Shown here piece by piece: positions 47,620 to 58,905 of a stretch of 64,000 nucleotides of DNA. The notes beneath the pieces were generated by a model. It ran no database searches, had not been told where the DNA came from, and saw only the letters and a list, made by a program, of their open reading frames with translations. Source of the DNA: Psychrobacter sp. P2G3 (lineage in GTDB: Bacteria > Pseudomonadota > Gammaproteobacteria > Pseudomonadales > Moraxellaceae); NCBI RefSeq assembly GCF_001593285.1, contig NZ_CP012529.1:434001-498000 (forward strand), in the 5' to 3' direction. Every line of letters begins with the position of its first letter. Position 1 is the first letter of the stretch. A program made the translations under genes and the position numbers.

Positions 47620-48570
47620 CTAAGCCTCATGAATCACATCAATACGACCGGTAAAAAGCGCAGAAATCTTACCGTTATCTTGACGCAATTGCAAACAGCC
47701 GTTTGTATCAATACTGCAGGCGTCACCAGTGATTACATGCGAATTATCATCATGGTCTTGGGTGACACGTAATCGCAGACCTGCCAGTGCGTCCATCGTC
47801 GCAAATTCTTGCAAAAAACTGTCCAGATAGTAAGTATGTCCAGTTGGCCTTTCGATATCAAAGTGCTCAAAGCGGGTCATAGCCGCCAGTAACGCTTCAC
47901 TAATTTGCTGATAAAGCGTTTGTAAGGTTGGTAGACTGTTCGCGTTATCTGACGCCAGCATTCCATAAATATCTTGCAAGCTAACTGCTTGATAGCTCAT
48001 GCCTTCACAAGTTTGCGCGGTTAGCTTTGGCGCAGCTTGTACATTAAGTCCAACGCCCATGACTACACCAACCAATTTTCCTGCCTTCCATACTGGTTCA
48101 ATTAAAATACCAGCAAGCTTATTAAATTGAATAATTTGCGTGTCTAGTTCAGCTTTATCTGATTCGGGTGAGTTTTGATAAAAGCCTAAATCATTGGCCC
48201 ATTTTACGCCAATAGGGGTTAAACTTTGCGCGCGTAATTGCTCATTCAATGTTTGGATAACAGGCGTTTTTGCCAGCTCAACGCCGATGATTAACGATAA
48301 CAAACCGCTAATAGGCATGTGTACTGGATGGTATAACGACAGATAAACATTACCGCGCGGTGATTGCCATGAGCGTCCTCGCTGTCCGCGCCCTGCACTC
48401 TGGGTCTCAGCCGTTAGTAGATGCAACTCAGTAGCATCCAGCGTACCATCTTGCACAGCGTCTATCAGCTCACTATTGGTAGAGGCACTGCTGGTCACAT
48501 GACGATGCGTAACCTCAGCTAAATGGACGGAAGGATTGGCTGGTGACGGCATAGATATAGATAACGGCAT
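47620..48570 (-). CDS. birA: Biotin-[acetyl-CoA-carboxylase] ligase BirA, without HTH domain
   Basis: A 316-residue biotin protein ligase. Motifs are SSASTNSELI, the biotin/ATP loop GRGQRGRSWQSPRGNVYLS, VKWANDLGFY, KLAGILIEPVWKAGKLVGVVMGVGLNV, and a C-terminal SH3-like part ending DNGKISALFTGRIDV. The N-terminus lacks the helix-turn-helix of E. coli BirA, so it is a class I, non-repressor enzyme. It attaches biotin to LiuD and to acetyl-CoA carboxylase AccB. It is co-directional with coaX. Confidence 0.93.
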   Translation of the reverse strand: MPLSISMPSPANPSVHLAEVTHRHVTSSASTNSELIDAVQDGTLDATELHLLTAETQSAGRGQRGRSWQSPRGNVYLSLYHPVHMPISGLLSLIIGVELAKTPVIQTLNEQLRAQSLTPIGVKWANDLGFYQNSPESDKAELDTQIIQFNKLAGILIEPVWKAGKLVGVVMGVGLNVQAAPKLTAQTCEGMSYQAVSLQDIYGMLASDNANSLPTLQTLYQQISEALLAAMTRFEHFDIERPTGHTYYLDSFLQEFATMDALAGLRLRVTQDHDDNSHVITGDACSIDTNGCLQLRQDNGKISALFTGRIDVIHEA

Positions 48571-48749
48571 AAATTTAGTCGCTGTAGTTCATATAATGTT
48601 TGATAGAGTCTTTGAGATAGCATTTGATATACTAAGGCCATTGTTAAGAATGACAGCCATCGGCAGAATTGTCACGACTTAGATGCTAATGACGCGCAGG
48701 CGCTGGTTATTATCAACTAAAAATAACCATAATAAAAGGTAGAGCTATA

Positions 48750-49553
48750 ATGTTATATGTGTGGTTTGTCATTGCAGGGGCATTTGCTGGGGTCAGCGCA
48801 GGTTTGTTTGGTGTCGGTGGCGGCATGATTATCGTACCAGCATTGGTATGGATTTTTACTGCGTATCATTTTCCTCCTGAAGTGGTCACCCATTTGGCAG
48901 TTGGTACCTCACTTGCGACCATTGTAGTGACTTCTATTAGCTCACTCACGGCGCATAATAAGCGCGGCGGTGTACGCTGGGAAGTGTGGCGAAAAATGGC
49001 GTTGGGCTTGGTTATCGGTAGCCTCGTTGGAGCAGGCGTTGCTGACATGATTGACGGTAAAGTATTGCAAGCCATCATCGGTGTCGGGGCGTTATTGGTC
49101 GCTTTAAAGATGTTGTTCTTCTCTAATAAAGAGCAGATAGGTAAGCCGTTACCGTCAGCTGGTGTGCAGTTTGGCGCGGGTACGGGTATTGGTATGGCAT
49201 CGTCTATTTTTGGCATTGGCGGCGGCAGTTTGACCGTACCGTTTTTAAATTGGGCGGGACTGCCAATGAAGCAGTCGGTTGGCACTTCAGCGGCTTGCGG
49301 GCTACCGATTGCATTGGCTGGCGCGGCAGGCTTTGCATGGTTTGGTCAAGACGTGGTCAATTTACCTGAGGGTACGATAGGCTTTGTACATATTACGGGT
49401 TTTCTATGTATTTCCGTCGTTAGTTTCGCTATGGCAAAAGTCGGTGCCAAGCTTGCTCATGTATTACCTGCGCTCACGCTTAAGCGTGCCTTTGGGGTGT
49501 TGCTATTGTTTGCTGGCGGGCAGTTATTGTTAAGTGGAATTGGGGTGATTTAA
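48750..49553 (+). CDS. TSUP (TauE/SafE) family membrane permease
   Basis: A 267-residue inner-membrane protein with about eight hydrophobic helices. It carries the two half-repeat signatures of the TSUP family: AGVSAGLFGVGGGMIIVPALVWI near the N-terminus and GMASSIFGIGGGSLTVPFLNWAGLP in the middle. Members export or import sulfite, sulfonates or other small organic anions; the substrate cannot be told here. It stands alone, divergent from birA. Confidence 0.9.
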   Translation: MLYVWFVIAGAFAGVSAGLFGVGGGMIIVPALVWIFTAYHFPPEVVTHLAVGTSLATIVVTSISSLTAHNKRGGVRWEVWRKMALGLVIGSLVGAGVADMIDGKVLQAIIGVGALLVALKMLFFSNKEQIGKPLPSAGVQFGAGTGIGMASSIFGIGGGSLTVPFLNWAGLPMKQSVGTSAACGLPIALAGAAGFAWFGQDVVNLPEGTIGFVHITGFLCISVVSFAMAKVGAKLAHVLPALTLKRAFGVLLLFAGGQLLLSGIGVI

Positions 49554-49599
49554 TTTAGGTTTAGCGAAATATTGATTAATAATGAATTGAGGGTTTAAC

Positions 49600-50541
49600 A
49601 TGGCTATTGTTGATTTATTTCATAAAAGGCAGAAGAAGCTTCGAGGTGAATATCCTGACGTTTACCAATACGATGAATTACCACGCGCGCTTAAAGTTCA
49701 AATAGTTCACTTATGGGATGAAACAATAGAAGAGGACTATTCTGGCGGTGATTGGAATCCTAGTAGCTTAAATCGTGAACATTTGAAAAAATGCTACAAG
49801 AGTCTATGCAAAGAGATAGGTGTATTTAAACTAAATGAAGAAGACAGTGATAATGAAATTTATATCACCTACTTTGAAAGTATTTCTAACTATTTTTTAA
49901 GTGAAGACAATATTGAGCAAGCTCTAAGTGTTATAGAGTTGATGATGCAAATTATTTCAAGCTTCGCTAGAGAATATAGGTATAAAGTTTCTATAAACGT
50001 TGATGAAGCTATCAATGAATTGAACCAACGTTTTCGTGAACATGGCATAGGTTATCAATACGAGAATGGTCAAATCATTAGAGTAGATTCTGAGTTTATC
50101 CATGCTGAAGCTGTTAAGCCAGCTTTACAGCTACTAAGTAATCCAATGTATAAAGGTGCACAAGAAGAATTCTTAAAAGCTCACGAACATTATCGTCATA
50201 GTCGTTACGATGCTGCTCTAACAGATTGTCTTAAAGCTTTTGAAAGTACAATGAAAATTATAATTCATAAGAGAAGTTGGATATGTGATAACAATGCAGC
50301 TTCAAAGAAGCTTATTGATTGTTGCTTAGCTAATGAATTGATACCAAAGTTTTGGACAGATCAATTTAATTCATTAAGCAATATGCTTACTTCAAGTATA
50401 GGTACACCTCGAAACAAATTGAGTGGTCATGGTAAAGGTAATGATGACATAGAAGTTCCTGAACACCTTATTCAGTATGTGCTACACATGACAGCCTCTA
50501 CCATTGTATTTTTAATCAAAGCAGATGAAAGCTTGAAATGA
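49600..50541 (+). CDS. AbiJ-N-terminal/HEPN-like protein (STM4504/CBY_0614 type), possible phage-defence gene
   Basis: A 313-residue soluble protein. The N-terminus (DLFHKRQKKLRGEYPDVYQYDELPRALKVQIVHLW) matches from memory the STM4504/CBY_0614 family that carries an AbiJ-type N-terminal domain. The C-terminal third is helical and ends with RNKLSGHGKG, an R-x5-H HEPN ribonuclease motif (R271, H277), followed by a hydrophobic helix. HEPN domains in abortive-infection proteins cut RNA. The gene starts 46 bases after the TSUP gene, is AT-richer than its neighbours, and has a MITE within 400 bases downstream, all of which suit an accessory gene. The defence role is inference. Confidence 0.7.
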   Translation: MAIVDLFHKRQKKLRGEYPDVYQYDELPRALKVQIVHLWDETIEEDYSGGDWNPSSLNREHLKKCYKSLCKEIGVFKLNEEDSDNEIYITYFESISNYFLSEDNIEQALSVIELMMQIISSFAREYRYKVSINVDEAINELNQRFREHGIGYQYENGQIIRVDSEFIHAEAVKPALQLLSNPMYKGAQEEFLKAHEHYRHSRYDAALTDCLKAFESTMKIIIHKRSWICDNNAASKKLIDCCLANELIPKFWTDQFNSLSNMLTSSIGTPRNKLSGHGKGNDDIEVPEHLIQYVLHMTASTIVFLIKADESLK

Positions 50542-50841
50542 TTATTTCCTATCAATCGCATCTAGCCCTAAACGCATCCACTTTCTTGCTAACTCATCAT
50601 GATCGCTGAGCATATTCCATAGCGCATCTTCACTAAAGATAGAGTGCTCTTTACCTGAGTGCTCAATTGGCAGATCCGCTTCACGATCTGTCATCCATTG
50701 CGGATTTAGATAGTAATCTTTCAACTCATTTTGCAATGCTTCAGCTTTTAAGAACTGCTGTTGCGCCTCAAGCTGTTTACGATGTAGCTCACACCATTCT
50801 TCATATTTTTGTTGTAGTTCTTGCGGGTTATATTCTGCCAT
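50542..50841 (-). CDS. DUF4298 family small protein
   Basis: A 99-residue acidic, mainly helical protein. The start has the pattern of DUF4298: QQKYEEWCELHRKQLEAQQQFLKAEALQNELKDYY, then W plus charged residues, and FSEDALWNMLSDHDELARKWMRL at the end. The function is unknown. It converges end to end with the AbiJ-like gene, with no bases between the stop codons. The start ATG at 50841 is preceded by an A/G-rich tract (AAAAAAGAGAATTAAAATG). Confidence 0.75.
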   Translation of the reverse strand: MAEYNPQELQQKYEEWCELHRKQLEAQQQFLKAEALQNELKDYYLNPQWMTDREADLPIEHSGKEHSIFSEDALWNMLSDHDELARKWMRLGLDAIDRK

Positions 50842-50890
50842 TTTAATTCTCTTTTTTAGTGGTTAATAATTTAGCTTTTGAGCAGTATCA

Positions 50891-51038
50891 TATAATGAAT
50901 TGAAATAAAACTAGTATATAGATTTGAATGTGCTACTGGTATAAATTTTCCTTGCTTGCTGTGCGACTTCGTCACTCCAGAGGCTACACAAAATTCATCC
51001 CAGTAGCACTATATACTTTTTAAAGTGAACATATTATA
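50891..51038. mobile_element. MITE-like palindromic element, copy 3
   Basis: A 148-bp element. The left end TATAATGAATTGAAATAAAA and the right end TTTTAAAGTGAACATATTATA correspond to the two ends of copy 4, but swapped. The core 50930-51009 is a perfect 10-bp inverted repeat (GTGCTACTGG/CCAGTAGCAC) around CTTGCTTGCTGT and CCAGAGGCTAC. It lies between the DUF4298 gene and smc, only about 80 bases before the smc start, so it may carry or disturb the smc promoter. Confidence 0.8.
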
Positions 51039-51118
51039 GCATTCCTCACAAACTCTAAAAACTCGTCACAATTTCAGGTAGAATAGCCGCCTGTTTTCGC
51101 TAAGTTTATTGATTATTC

Positions 51119-54100
51119 ATGCGTCTAAAATCTCTAAAGCTGGCAGGTTTTAAATCCTTTGCCAATCCAACGACTTTTACCTTCCACCATGGTATCACCG
51201 CCATCGTCGGGCCGAACGGCTGTGGCAAATCCAACGTGATTGATGCCATTCGCTGGGTGCTGGGCGAGACCTCTGCTAAGCAGTTACGTGGCGGGGCAAT
51301 GAGTGATGTTATCTTTGCAGGCACGCAAGATAAATCTGCCAAAAGTGTTGCCAGTGTCGAGCTGACTTTTGAGCATACGCAAGATGAACAGACGGGTATT
51401 CGCCATGAATTCAATCTCTATCAAGAGCTGTCAGTACGCCGACAGGTAAATAAGGAAGGACGCTCAGACTACTTTATCAATGGCACGCGCTGCCGTCGCC
51501 GTGATGTAGTCGATGTATTCTTGGGAACTGGGCTTGGCGCGCGCAGTTATGCGGTTATCGAACAAGGTATGATTGGGCGAATTGTTGAATCTAGCCCGCT
51601 GCAGCTGCGAGAGTTTATCGAAGAAGCGGCTGGGGTTTCGCGCTATCAAGCGCGCCGCGAAGAAACGCAAAAAAAGTTAGAGAAAACTAAAGATAATTTA
51701 GCACGCCTGCACGACATGCAAAGCGAGCTGGTTACCCAGCAAAAACGATTATCTAGGCAAGCAGAAAGCGCTCAGCGTTACGAAGAGCTAGCGTTAACAC
51801 TTGTTGATATCAAGCAGCAACTTGCCATTCAGCAACTGTATCAAGCCAAGCATAATCAGCAGCAGCAAAAAATAGCTCATGAGCGTAGCGCTAATGAGGT
51901 CGCCACATTACAAGCCAGCTATGAGACTCTAAAAGCCAAACAAGATAAGCTTGCTGCCCATATCAATCAAGAACAGTGGCTAAAAGACGATGCCCAAAGC
52001 AGCCATTATCAGCAGCAGCTAAGCTATCAACAAGCTGAGCACCAGCTCAGTGATGCCAAATCACAGCTAACCGTTATTGAACAGCAACTAGTCAGTTTAG
52101 AGCAGCAGCGTGAGCAAGCAGTCGATGAGATTGAGCGTTTAAAAGCTGAGCAAGCCACGCAGCAAAACGTGCTAGAAGAATTGCGTCCGCAGCTAATTGA
52201 ACTGACGAATAAACGTGAAGCGTATAAACGCAATGAGCAACCGTTGCAGCGCGCATGGCATGAAGCGCAAAACAAGCTGTCACGCCTGCAAGATAATGCT
52301 CGTACGCTTGAGCAGCAGCAAGCGATTAATAGCCAAGCGCAAAAACGGCATCAGCAAAACCATGAGAAATGGCAGCGTCGCCAGCAAAACTGGCAGAGTC
52401 TATGGCAGCAACTACAACAGTCACTAGCACCAGCTGCCAATACTGACGGGGCTGATGGTGATGGGCAAGAGCAGGCTGACGCGAACAATTTGCAGCGCAC
52501 ATTAGAGACGCAAGTTGCTGAGCTAAATAAACAGTTGCAGCAGATTGAGCGTCAGCAAGATAGTATCGATGAGCGACTGTCTGAGCTACAACCGCAAGCG
52601 CATGATTTACAGCAGCGCTTGAATATGCAGCAACGCGAGTTGAGTGAGGATGAAAAACGTCTCGCAGTTTTAGCAGGTGAGTACGATACTCTACACCAGA
52701 TATTGCATCCTAAAACTACGGCAAAACTTCAACAGCAATTATCTATTTCAGGAAATGACAATTTAAAAACTGATTTAGAAAATGAAATAGCCAACGACTA
52801 TAAAGACTTGGCTATCACGACCTTGCGTGAGCAGATTGAGTTAAGCACCAAAGGGCAACAGCACGCAGAGCTACTCGATAGCGTATTGGCGTTATGGCTG
52901 GATAGTCATGTGCTGGTTTCTAAACAATCAAGTAATGAAAAAATTAACAGCGACGTTCAAAAAGTGAATAGCTTATGGCAAGCGCTTGAGCATAATTTAA
53001 CGGATTTGTTTACTTATCAGACCGCACAAAATGAGCGTAGTAATAGAGAAGAGAATTCTTCAATAGAAACTGGTCATAGCCTTTGGCTATCTGCTAAGCA
53101 AAGTGAAATTAGAGACAGTTCATTTGTTAGCCCATTGCCTGATAGCTTGGTTGATAAAGTACTGCCTTTATCACAGCTAATTATTGCACCTAACTTAGCA
53201 CTTTGGCAGCACTGTTATTTATATATCGCGAAGCTTGAAACGAATAATCAGCAGACACTTGAAGCGCTTGCCGATATCCTAAAAATATTACCATCATCAG
53301 CCATTTTATTAACCTCGGACGGTTGGCTTATCAGTCGTCAGGGTACGATTAATCTCAGCAAGTTTGCTGGGGCGCAAAATGGTCAAAATGAGAGCAATAG
53401 CCAATTCTTAAGCCAGCGTTTACAGCAGCGCAGCCGTCTGCAAGTATTAGAAAATCTGCTTGATGAATTTGAGGTCAAAATACAAGATAAGCAAAAGGCT
53501 ATTGCTAATGACCAGCGTAACTATGATGCAATGACTGTCAGCTTAGAAGAAACCCGTGCGCAAGCTGAGCAATTGACCCGTGACCAGCATCAATACCAGC
53601 AACAGCTCACTACTCAGCGCGCTAATGCGGAGCGTCTACAAGCGGACAGCCAGCGTCTAAATGCTGATAAAGTAGCCCTTGAGCAAGAGCAACAAGAATT
53701 AGATCAAGAATTGCAAACTCTCAATCATGAGCAGCAGCATATCCAAAGCGAGATAGCAGCGCTGACGCCGCAAATAGCCGATGCTCGGGCATTGAGTCAG
53801 CAATTACAGTCCGAGCGTAGTGAGCTTGCCCACACACGTCAGGCAGATGATGACGCTTGGCAAGCATTGCAACTTCGTATTCAACAAAGCGAGATGCGTT
53901 TAGAGCATAGCGTTAGTAGTCTTACCCGTGCGAGTGAGCAACATGATAATTCGCTACAAAACGAGCAAAGTCTAAAGGCGCGTCATGAACAGCAGCAAAA
54001 TAAACTGCCAGCACTGCAAGCAGCATTGCACACAGCGCAGACAGCACGCGATGAGCAGCAGGCAGTATTAGCAGAGCGTGAGACGGCATTAACGGCGCTT

Positions 54101-55066
54101 AAAGAGGATTATAGTCAGCAGCAGGCAGAGCTAGATACGCTACAACATACATTGCAGACTCAGCAAAGTGAGCTTGCGCGTCTCGCCACCGAGCTGGCAT
54201 TAAGCGCGGCACGTTTAGACGATGCCAGTAGTCATACGCAAGAGACTTTAGAAGCTTATTTTAGTATTAGGCATAGATATAAAACTGATGAAGAGTTACC
54301 ACAGCAACCGATTAGTGTCTCAAATTTATTAGCGGACTTTATTGCCCATGATCGCCGCGTACGTCCAGACAAAATCGCTGAGCTTGAGTCCGAACGTGCA
54401 AAGCTTGAGCAGCAGTTAAGTAAAATTGGTGCGGTTAACTTAGCAGCGGTTGCAGAATTGGCTGAGGTCAATGAACGCTTAGAGCCGCTGGCGCAGCAGA
54501 CAGAAGATATTGCTGCCAGTATGCAGACGTTGACCGAGGCGATTGCTTCTATTGATGAGACCACCAAGACGCTATTTATGCAGACACTTGAGGCGGTCAA
54601 TGATGAGCTTGCCAATTTATTTGCCAAAGTCTTTGGCGGTGGACAAGCTAGCTTAACGCTCAACACTGACGACATGCCTGCTAATGCATCAAAATCAGAA
54701 CAGTGGCGGGCAGGGCTAACCTTAATGGCGCAGCCGAAAGGCAAGCGTAATAGTCGCTTGGCCGTACTCTCAGGCGGTGAAAAAACGCTTACTGCACTTA
54801 GCTTAATTTTTGCGATATTTAAGCAGCATCCTGCCCCATTTTGTGTGCTTGATGAAGTCGATGCACCCCTTGATGATGCCAACGTTGCCCGCTTTACCAG
54901 TCTGATTCATGAGTTGGCAGACGATTTGCAGTTTATATTTATCAGTCATAATAAGCTGACAATGCAGATTGCCGATGAGCTTAAGGGTATTACGATGCCT
55001 AACGCAGGCATTTCTACTTTAGTCAGTGTCTCACTCGATGAAGCTGCAAGCTATATTGATAGTTAG
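51119..55066 (+). CDS. smc: Chromosome segregation protein SMC
   Basis: A 1315-residue ATPase that compacts and segregates the chromosome with ScpA/ScpB. The N-terminal Walker A is GPNGCGKSNVIDAIRWVLGE. Very long Gln-rich coiled coils (about residues 170-530 and 770-1060) flank a hinge-like region at about 550-760. The C-terminal head has the signature LAVLSGGEKTLTALSL and Walker B PFCVLDEVDAPLDDANV. It is longer than typical bacterial SMC (about 1150-1190), with extra length in the coils and hinge. It begins the smc-zipA-ligA block. Confidence 0.96.
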   Translation: MRLKSLKLAGFKSFANPTTFTFHHGITAIVGPNGCGKSNVIDAIRWVLGETSAKQLRGGAMSDVIFAGTQDKSAKSVASVELTFEHTQDEQTGIRHEFNLYQELSVRRQVNKEGRSDYFINGTRCRRRDVVDVFLGTGLGARSYAVIEQGMIGRIVESSPLQLREFIEEAAGVSRYQARREETQKKLEKTKDNLARLHDMQSELVTQQKRLSRQAESAQRYEELALTLVDIKQQLAIQQLYQAKHNQQQQKIAHERSANEVATLQASYETLKAKQDKLAAHINQEQWLKDDAQSSHYQQQLSYQQAEHQLSDAKSQLTVIEQQLVSLEQQREQAVDEIERLKAEQATQQNVLEELRPQLIELTNKREAYKRNEQPLQRAWHEAQNKLSRLQDNARTLEQQQAINSQAQKRHQQNHEKWQRRQQNWQSLWQQLQQSLAPAANTDGADGDGQEQADANNLQRTLETQVAELNKQLQQIERQQDSIDERLSELQPQAHDLQQRLNMQQRELSEDEKRLAVLAGEYDTLHQILHPKTTAKLQQQLSISGNDNLKTDLENEIANDYKDLAITTLREQIELSTKGQQHAELLDSVLALWLDSHVLVSKQSSNEKINSDVQKVNSLWQALEHNLTDLFTYQTAQNERSNREENSSIETGHSLWLSAKQSEIRDSSFVSPLPDSLVDKVLPLSQLIIAPNLALWQHCYLYIAKLETNNQQTLEALADILKILPSSAILLTSDGWLISRQGTINLSKFAGAQNGQNESNSQFLSQRLQQRSRLQVLENLLDEFEVKIQDKQKAIANDQRNYDAMTVSLEETRAQAEQLTRDQHQYQQQLTTQRANAERLQADSQRLNADKVALEQEQQELDQELQTLNHEQQHIQSEIAALTPQIADARALSQQLQSERSELAHTRQADDDAWQALQLRIQQSEMRLEHSVSSLTRASEQHDNSLQNEQSLKARHEQQQNKLPALQAALHTAQTARDEQQAVLAERETALTALKEDYSQQQAELDTLQHTLQTQQSELARLATELALSAARLDDASSHTQETLEAYFSIRHRYKTDEELPQQPISVSNLLADFIAHDRRVRPDKIAELESERAKLEQQLSKIGAVNLAAVAELAEVNERLEPLAQQTEDIAASMQTLTEAIASIDETTKTLFMQTLEAVNDELANLFAKVFGGGQASLTLNTDDMPANASKSEQWRAGLTLMAQPKGKRNSRLAVLSGGEKTLTALSLIFAIFKQHPAPFCVLDEVDAPLDDANVARFTSLIHELADDLQFIFISHNKLTMQIADELKGITMPNAGISTLVSVSLDEAASYIDS

Positions 55067-55282
55067 TATTAATGACTAGTATTAAAAATTGATAACTGGT
55101 ATCGAATTCTATACAGTCCCTAGTGTTATAGTCGATGCTAGGACTGTAACGTAACGCAACTATGTCAGGCTGACTATAAACGATTACTATATGGTGACGA
55201 GGTTAGTCAGCCATGCTAGACTATTGCCATTTATTCCCTCTTATGTATTCCCTTTTATCATAGTTATTAGGATATATTTCTC

Positions 55283-56302
55283 ATGACCGCTATTCAGTTT
55301 GTATTGATTGCCATTGCTGCATTTATCGTGCTTGCAGGCCTGTTTATGGTCATTCGTAGCTTTAAGCGTCGTAATAGCGCGGAGATTGCGGCAGTCAATT
55401 ATGATAAAAATGGTATCCCAATTATACCGCGCCACGAGCGTAATATTGTCGATCAGCCAGACTTGGACGATACGGTCGCTGGTGAAACCACCATCGCTCC
55501 TGATCGTGATTATCTAAATGCGGTGATCGAAGATGAACCTTTAACTGAGACTCATACCAATGTCGATGCACAATTGACACAGGGTCGTGGTGATACCGCA
55601 ATTGATGAAAGTGCAGAAAACAACGAGGACTATGTACGCTGGCAGGACGAGCAACAGCGCGCTGACAATGCTGAGTTTGTAGAAGTTGCTAGTGAAATGC
55701 AGGGTGATAATGAGTATGAGCCAGATGCGTTTTCTAGCCTTATGTCAGCGACGGATAGCTTGATGCCAGTGATTGATACGGCCGAAGAGCCAAGCTTTGA
55801 TGACAACAGCCCGATACTTGATCAGCACCTCTTAGAGCCAGTTGACCAAGCGCAAAACGGTCCACTCATCAATGCTAAAGACAATATCAATATTACTATC
55901 TTGCCGCGCCAGTATCGTGATCGTCCTGTAGAAATTATTCGTGGTCGTGATTTATTGGCTTTAATTGATAAATATGGTTTGCGCTTTGGGGCGATGAATA
56001 TGTTCCATCGCTATGAGCAAAAAGACGGCACTGGCATGCTTTGGTTCAGCATGATGGGTATTACAGATAGTGGTATCGCACCGTTCGATCCGCATAGCGT
56101 GGCGACCAATACTTACAACGGTGTGGTCGTATTTTTATCTCTGCCGCATCCACAAGCGCTACGCAGCTTCGATAGTATGATGAGTATTGCTTATATGATG
56201 GCCGATGACCTCAATGCGATGATGCTTGATGAAAGTAATGAGCCGATCACGCCTGAATATAAGCAGCAGTTACGCAATCAAGTACGCGACTATGAAGTTT
56301 AA
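55283..56302 (+). CDS. zipA: Cell division protein ZipA
   Basis: A 339-residue protein with one N-terminal membrane helix (FVLIAIAAFIVLAGLFMVI, about residues 5-23) followed by a basic stretch, an acidic linker to about residue 200, and a C-terminal FtsZ-binding domain. The domain holds MNMFHRYEQKDGTGMLWFSMMG and VVFLSLPHPQALRSFDSMM. It tethers FtsZ rings to the inner membrane. Position between smc and ligA matches other gammaproteobacteria and supports the call. Confidence 0.92.
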   Translation: MTAIQFVLIAIAAFIVLAGLFMVIRSFKRRNSAEIAAVNYDKNGIPIIPRHERNIVDQPDLDDTVAGETTIAPDRDYLNAVIEDEPLTETHTNVDAQLTQGRGDTAIDESAENNEDYVRWQDEQQRADNAEFVEVASEMQGDNEYEPDAFSSLMSATDSLMPVIDTAEEPSFDDNSPILDQHLLEPVDQAQNGPLINAKDNINITILPRQYRDRPVEIIRGRDLLALIDKYGLRFGAMNMFHRYEQKDGTGMLWFSMMGITDSGIAPFDPHSVATNTYNGVVVFLSLPHPQALRSFDSMMSIAYMMADDLNAMMLDESNEPITPEYKQQLRNQVRDYEV

Positions 56303-56340
56303 TAAAGACAAAAGTTAAAAGCATTACTAGCAATAACTTA

Positions 56341-56375
56341 AAAGGCAAATAGCGATTGACGTTATTTGCCTTTTT
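56341..56375 (+). terminator. zipA terminator
   Basis: The stem AAAGGCAAATAGCG/CGTTATTTGCCTTT is followed by a short T-run, about 40 bases after the zipA stop. Confidence 0.82.
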
Positions 56376-56452
56376 CGGTTTTCCATTGTCCTGATTGCCT
56401 ATAAAATGATATCCGAGCATCCTACAAACTTGTTATCATATCGGCATCTTGA

Positions 56453-58567
<2,115 letters not shown>

Positions 58568-58905
58568 ATGTTGGCGGTAGGGTGCGCTCAGCGCACCATT
58601 TGCAAGCTGAATTTGATGAAGAGCAAAAGACAAAAGCATGGCCTCAGCATCGCTTGCTTTAACAGTTGGCAAATATGCAGGTCATGAGTTGTCTATCTTT
58701 AATGATGCACTCGGCGCTCGTCCCTCGCGCATAGTTTAAGTGTTGTGGACGAGCGTAGCAGTGTTTTGCTACTTCCGTCCTCACTCGCGCAAAAGCATAA
58801 ATCTTGCATATAAAAGTGTAGGGGGTGCCTCGCGCACCGTTGAAAAATAATTTAGCAGTGTAAGGTAGGTTAGCGAATGCGTGACCCACCAAATGAGGAG
58901 TTATT
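58568..58905. repeat. Palindrome-rich intergenic region
   Basis: This gap holds several short palindromes: GGTGCGC/GCGCACC at 58580-58596, CGCTCGTCC/GGACGAGCG at 58715-58755, GTAGCA/TTGCTAC within that area, GGTGCC..CGCACC near 58826-58839, and GGTAGGTTA/TGACCCACC at 58864-58890. The first may end ligA. They look like short dispersed REP-type repeats. No gene was found. Confidence 0.6.

Noticed and set aside
54256-54882. 208-codon open frame antisense to smc
   Set aside because: It lies wholly inside the smc head domain on the opposite strand, has Ser/Cys-rich shadow composition, and matches no family.
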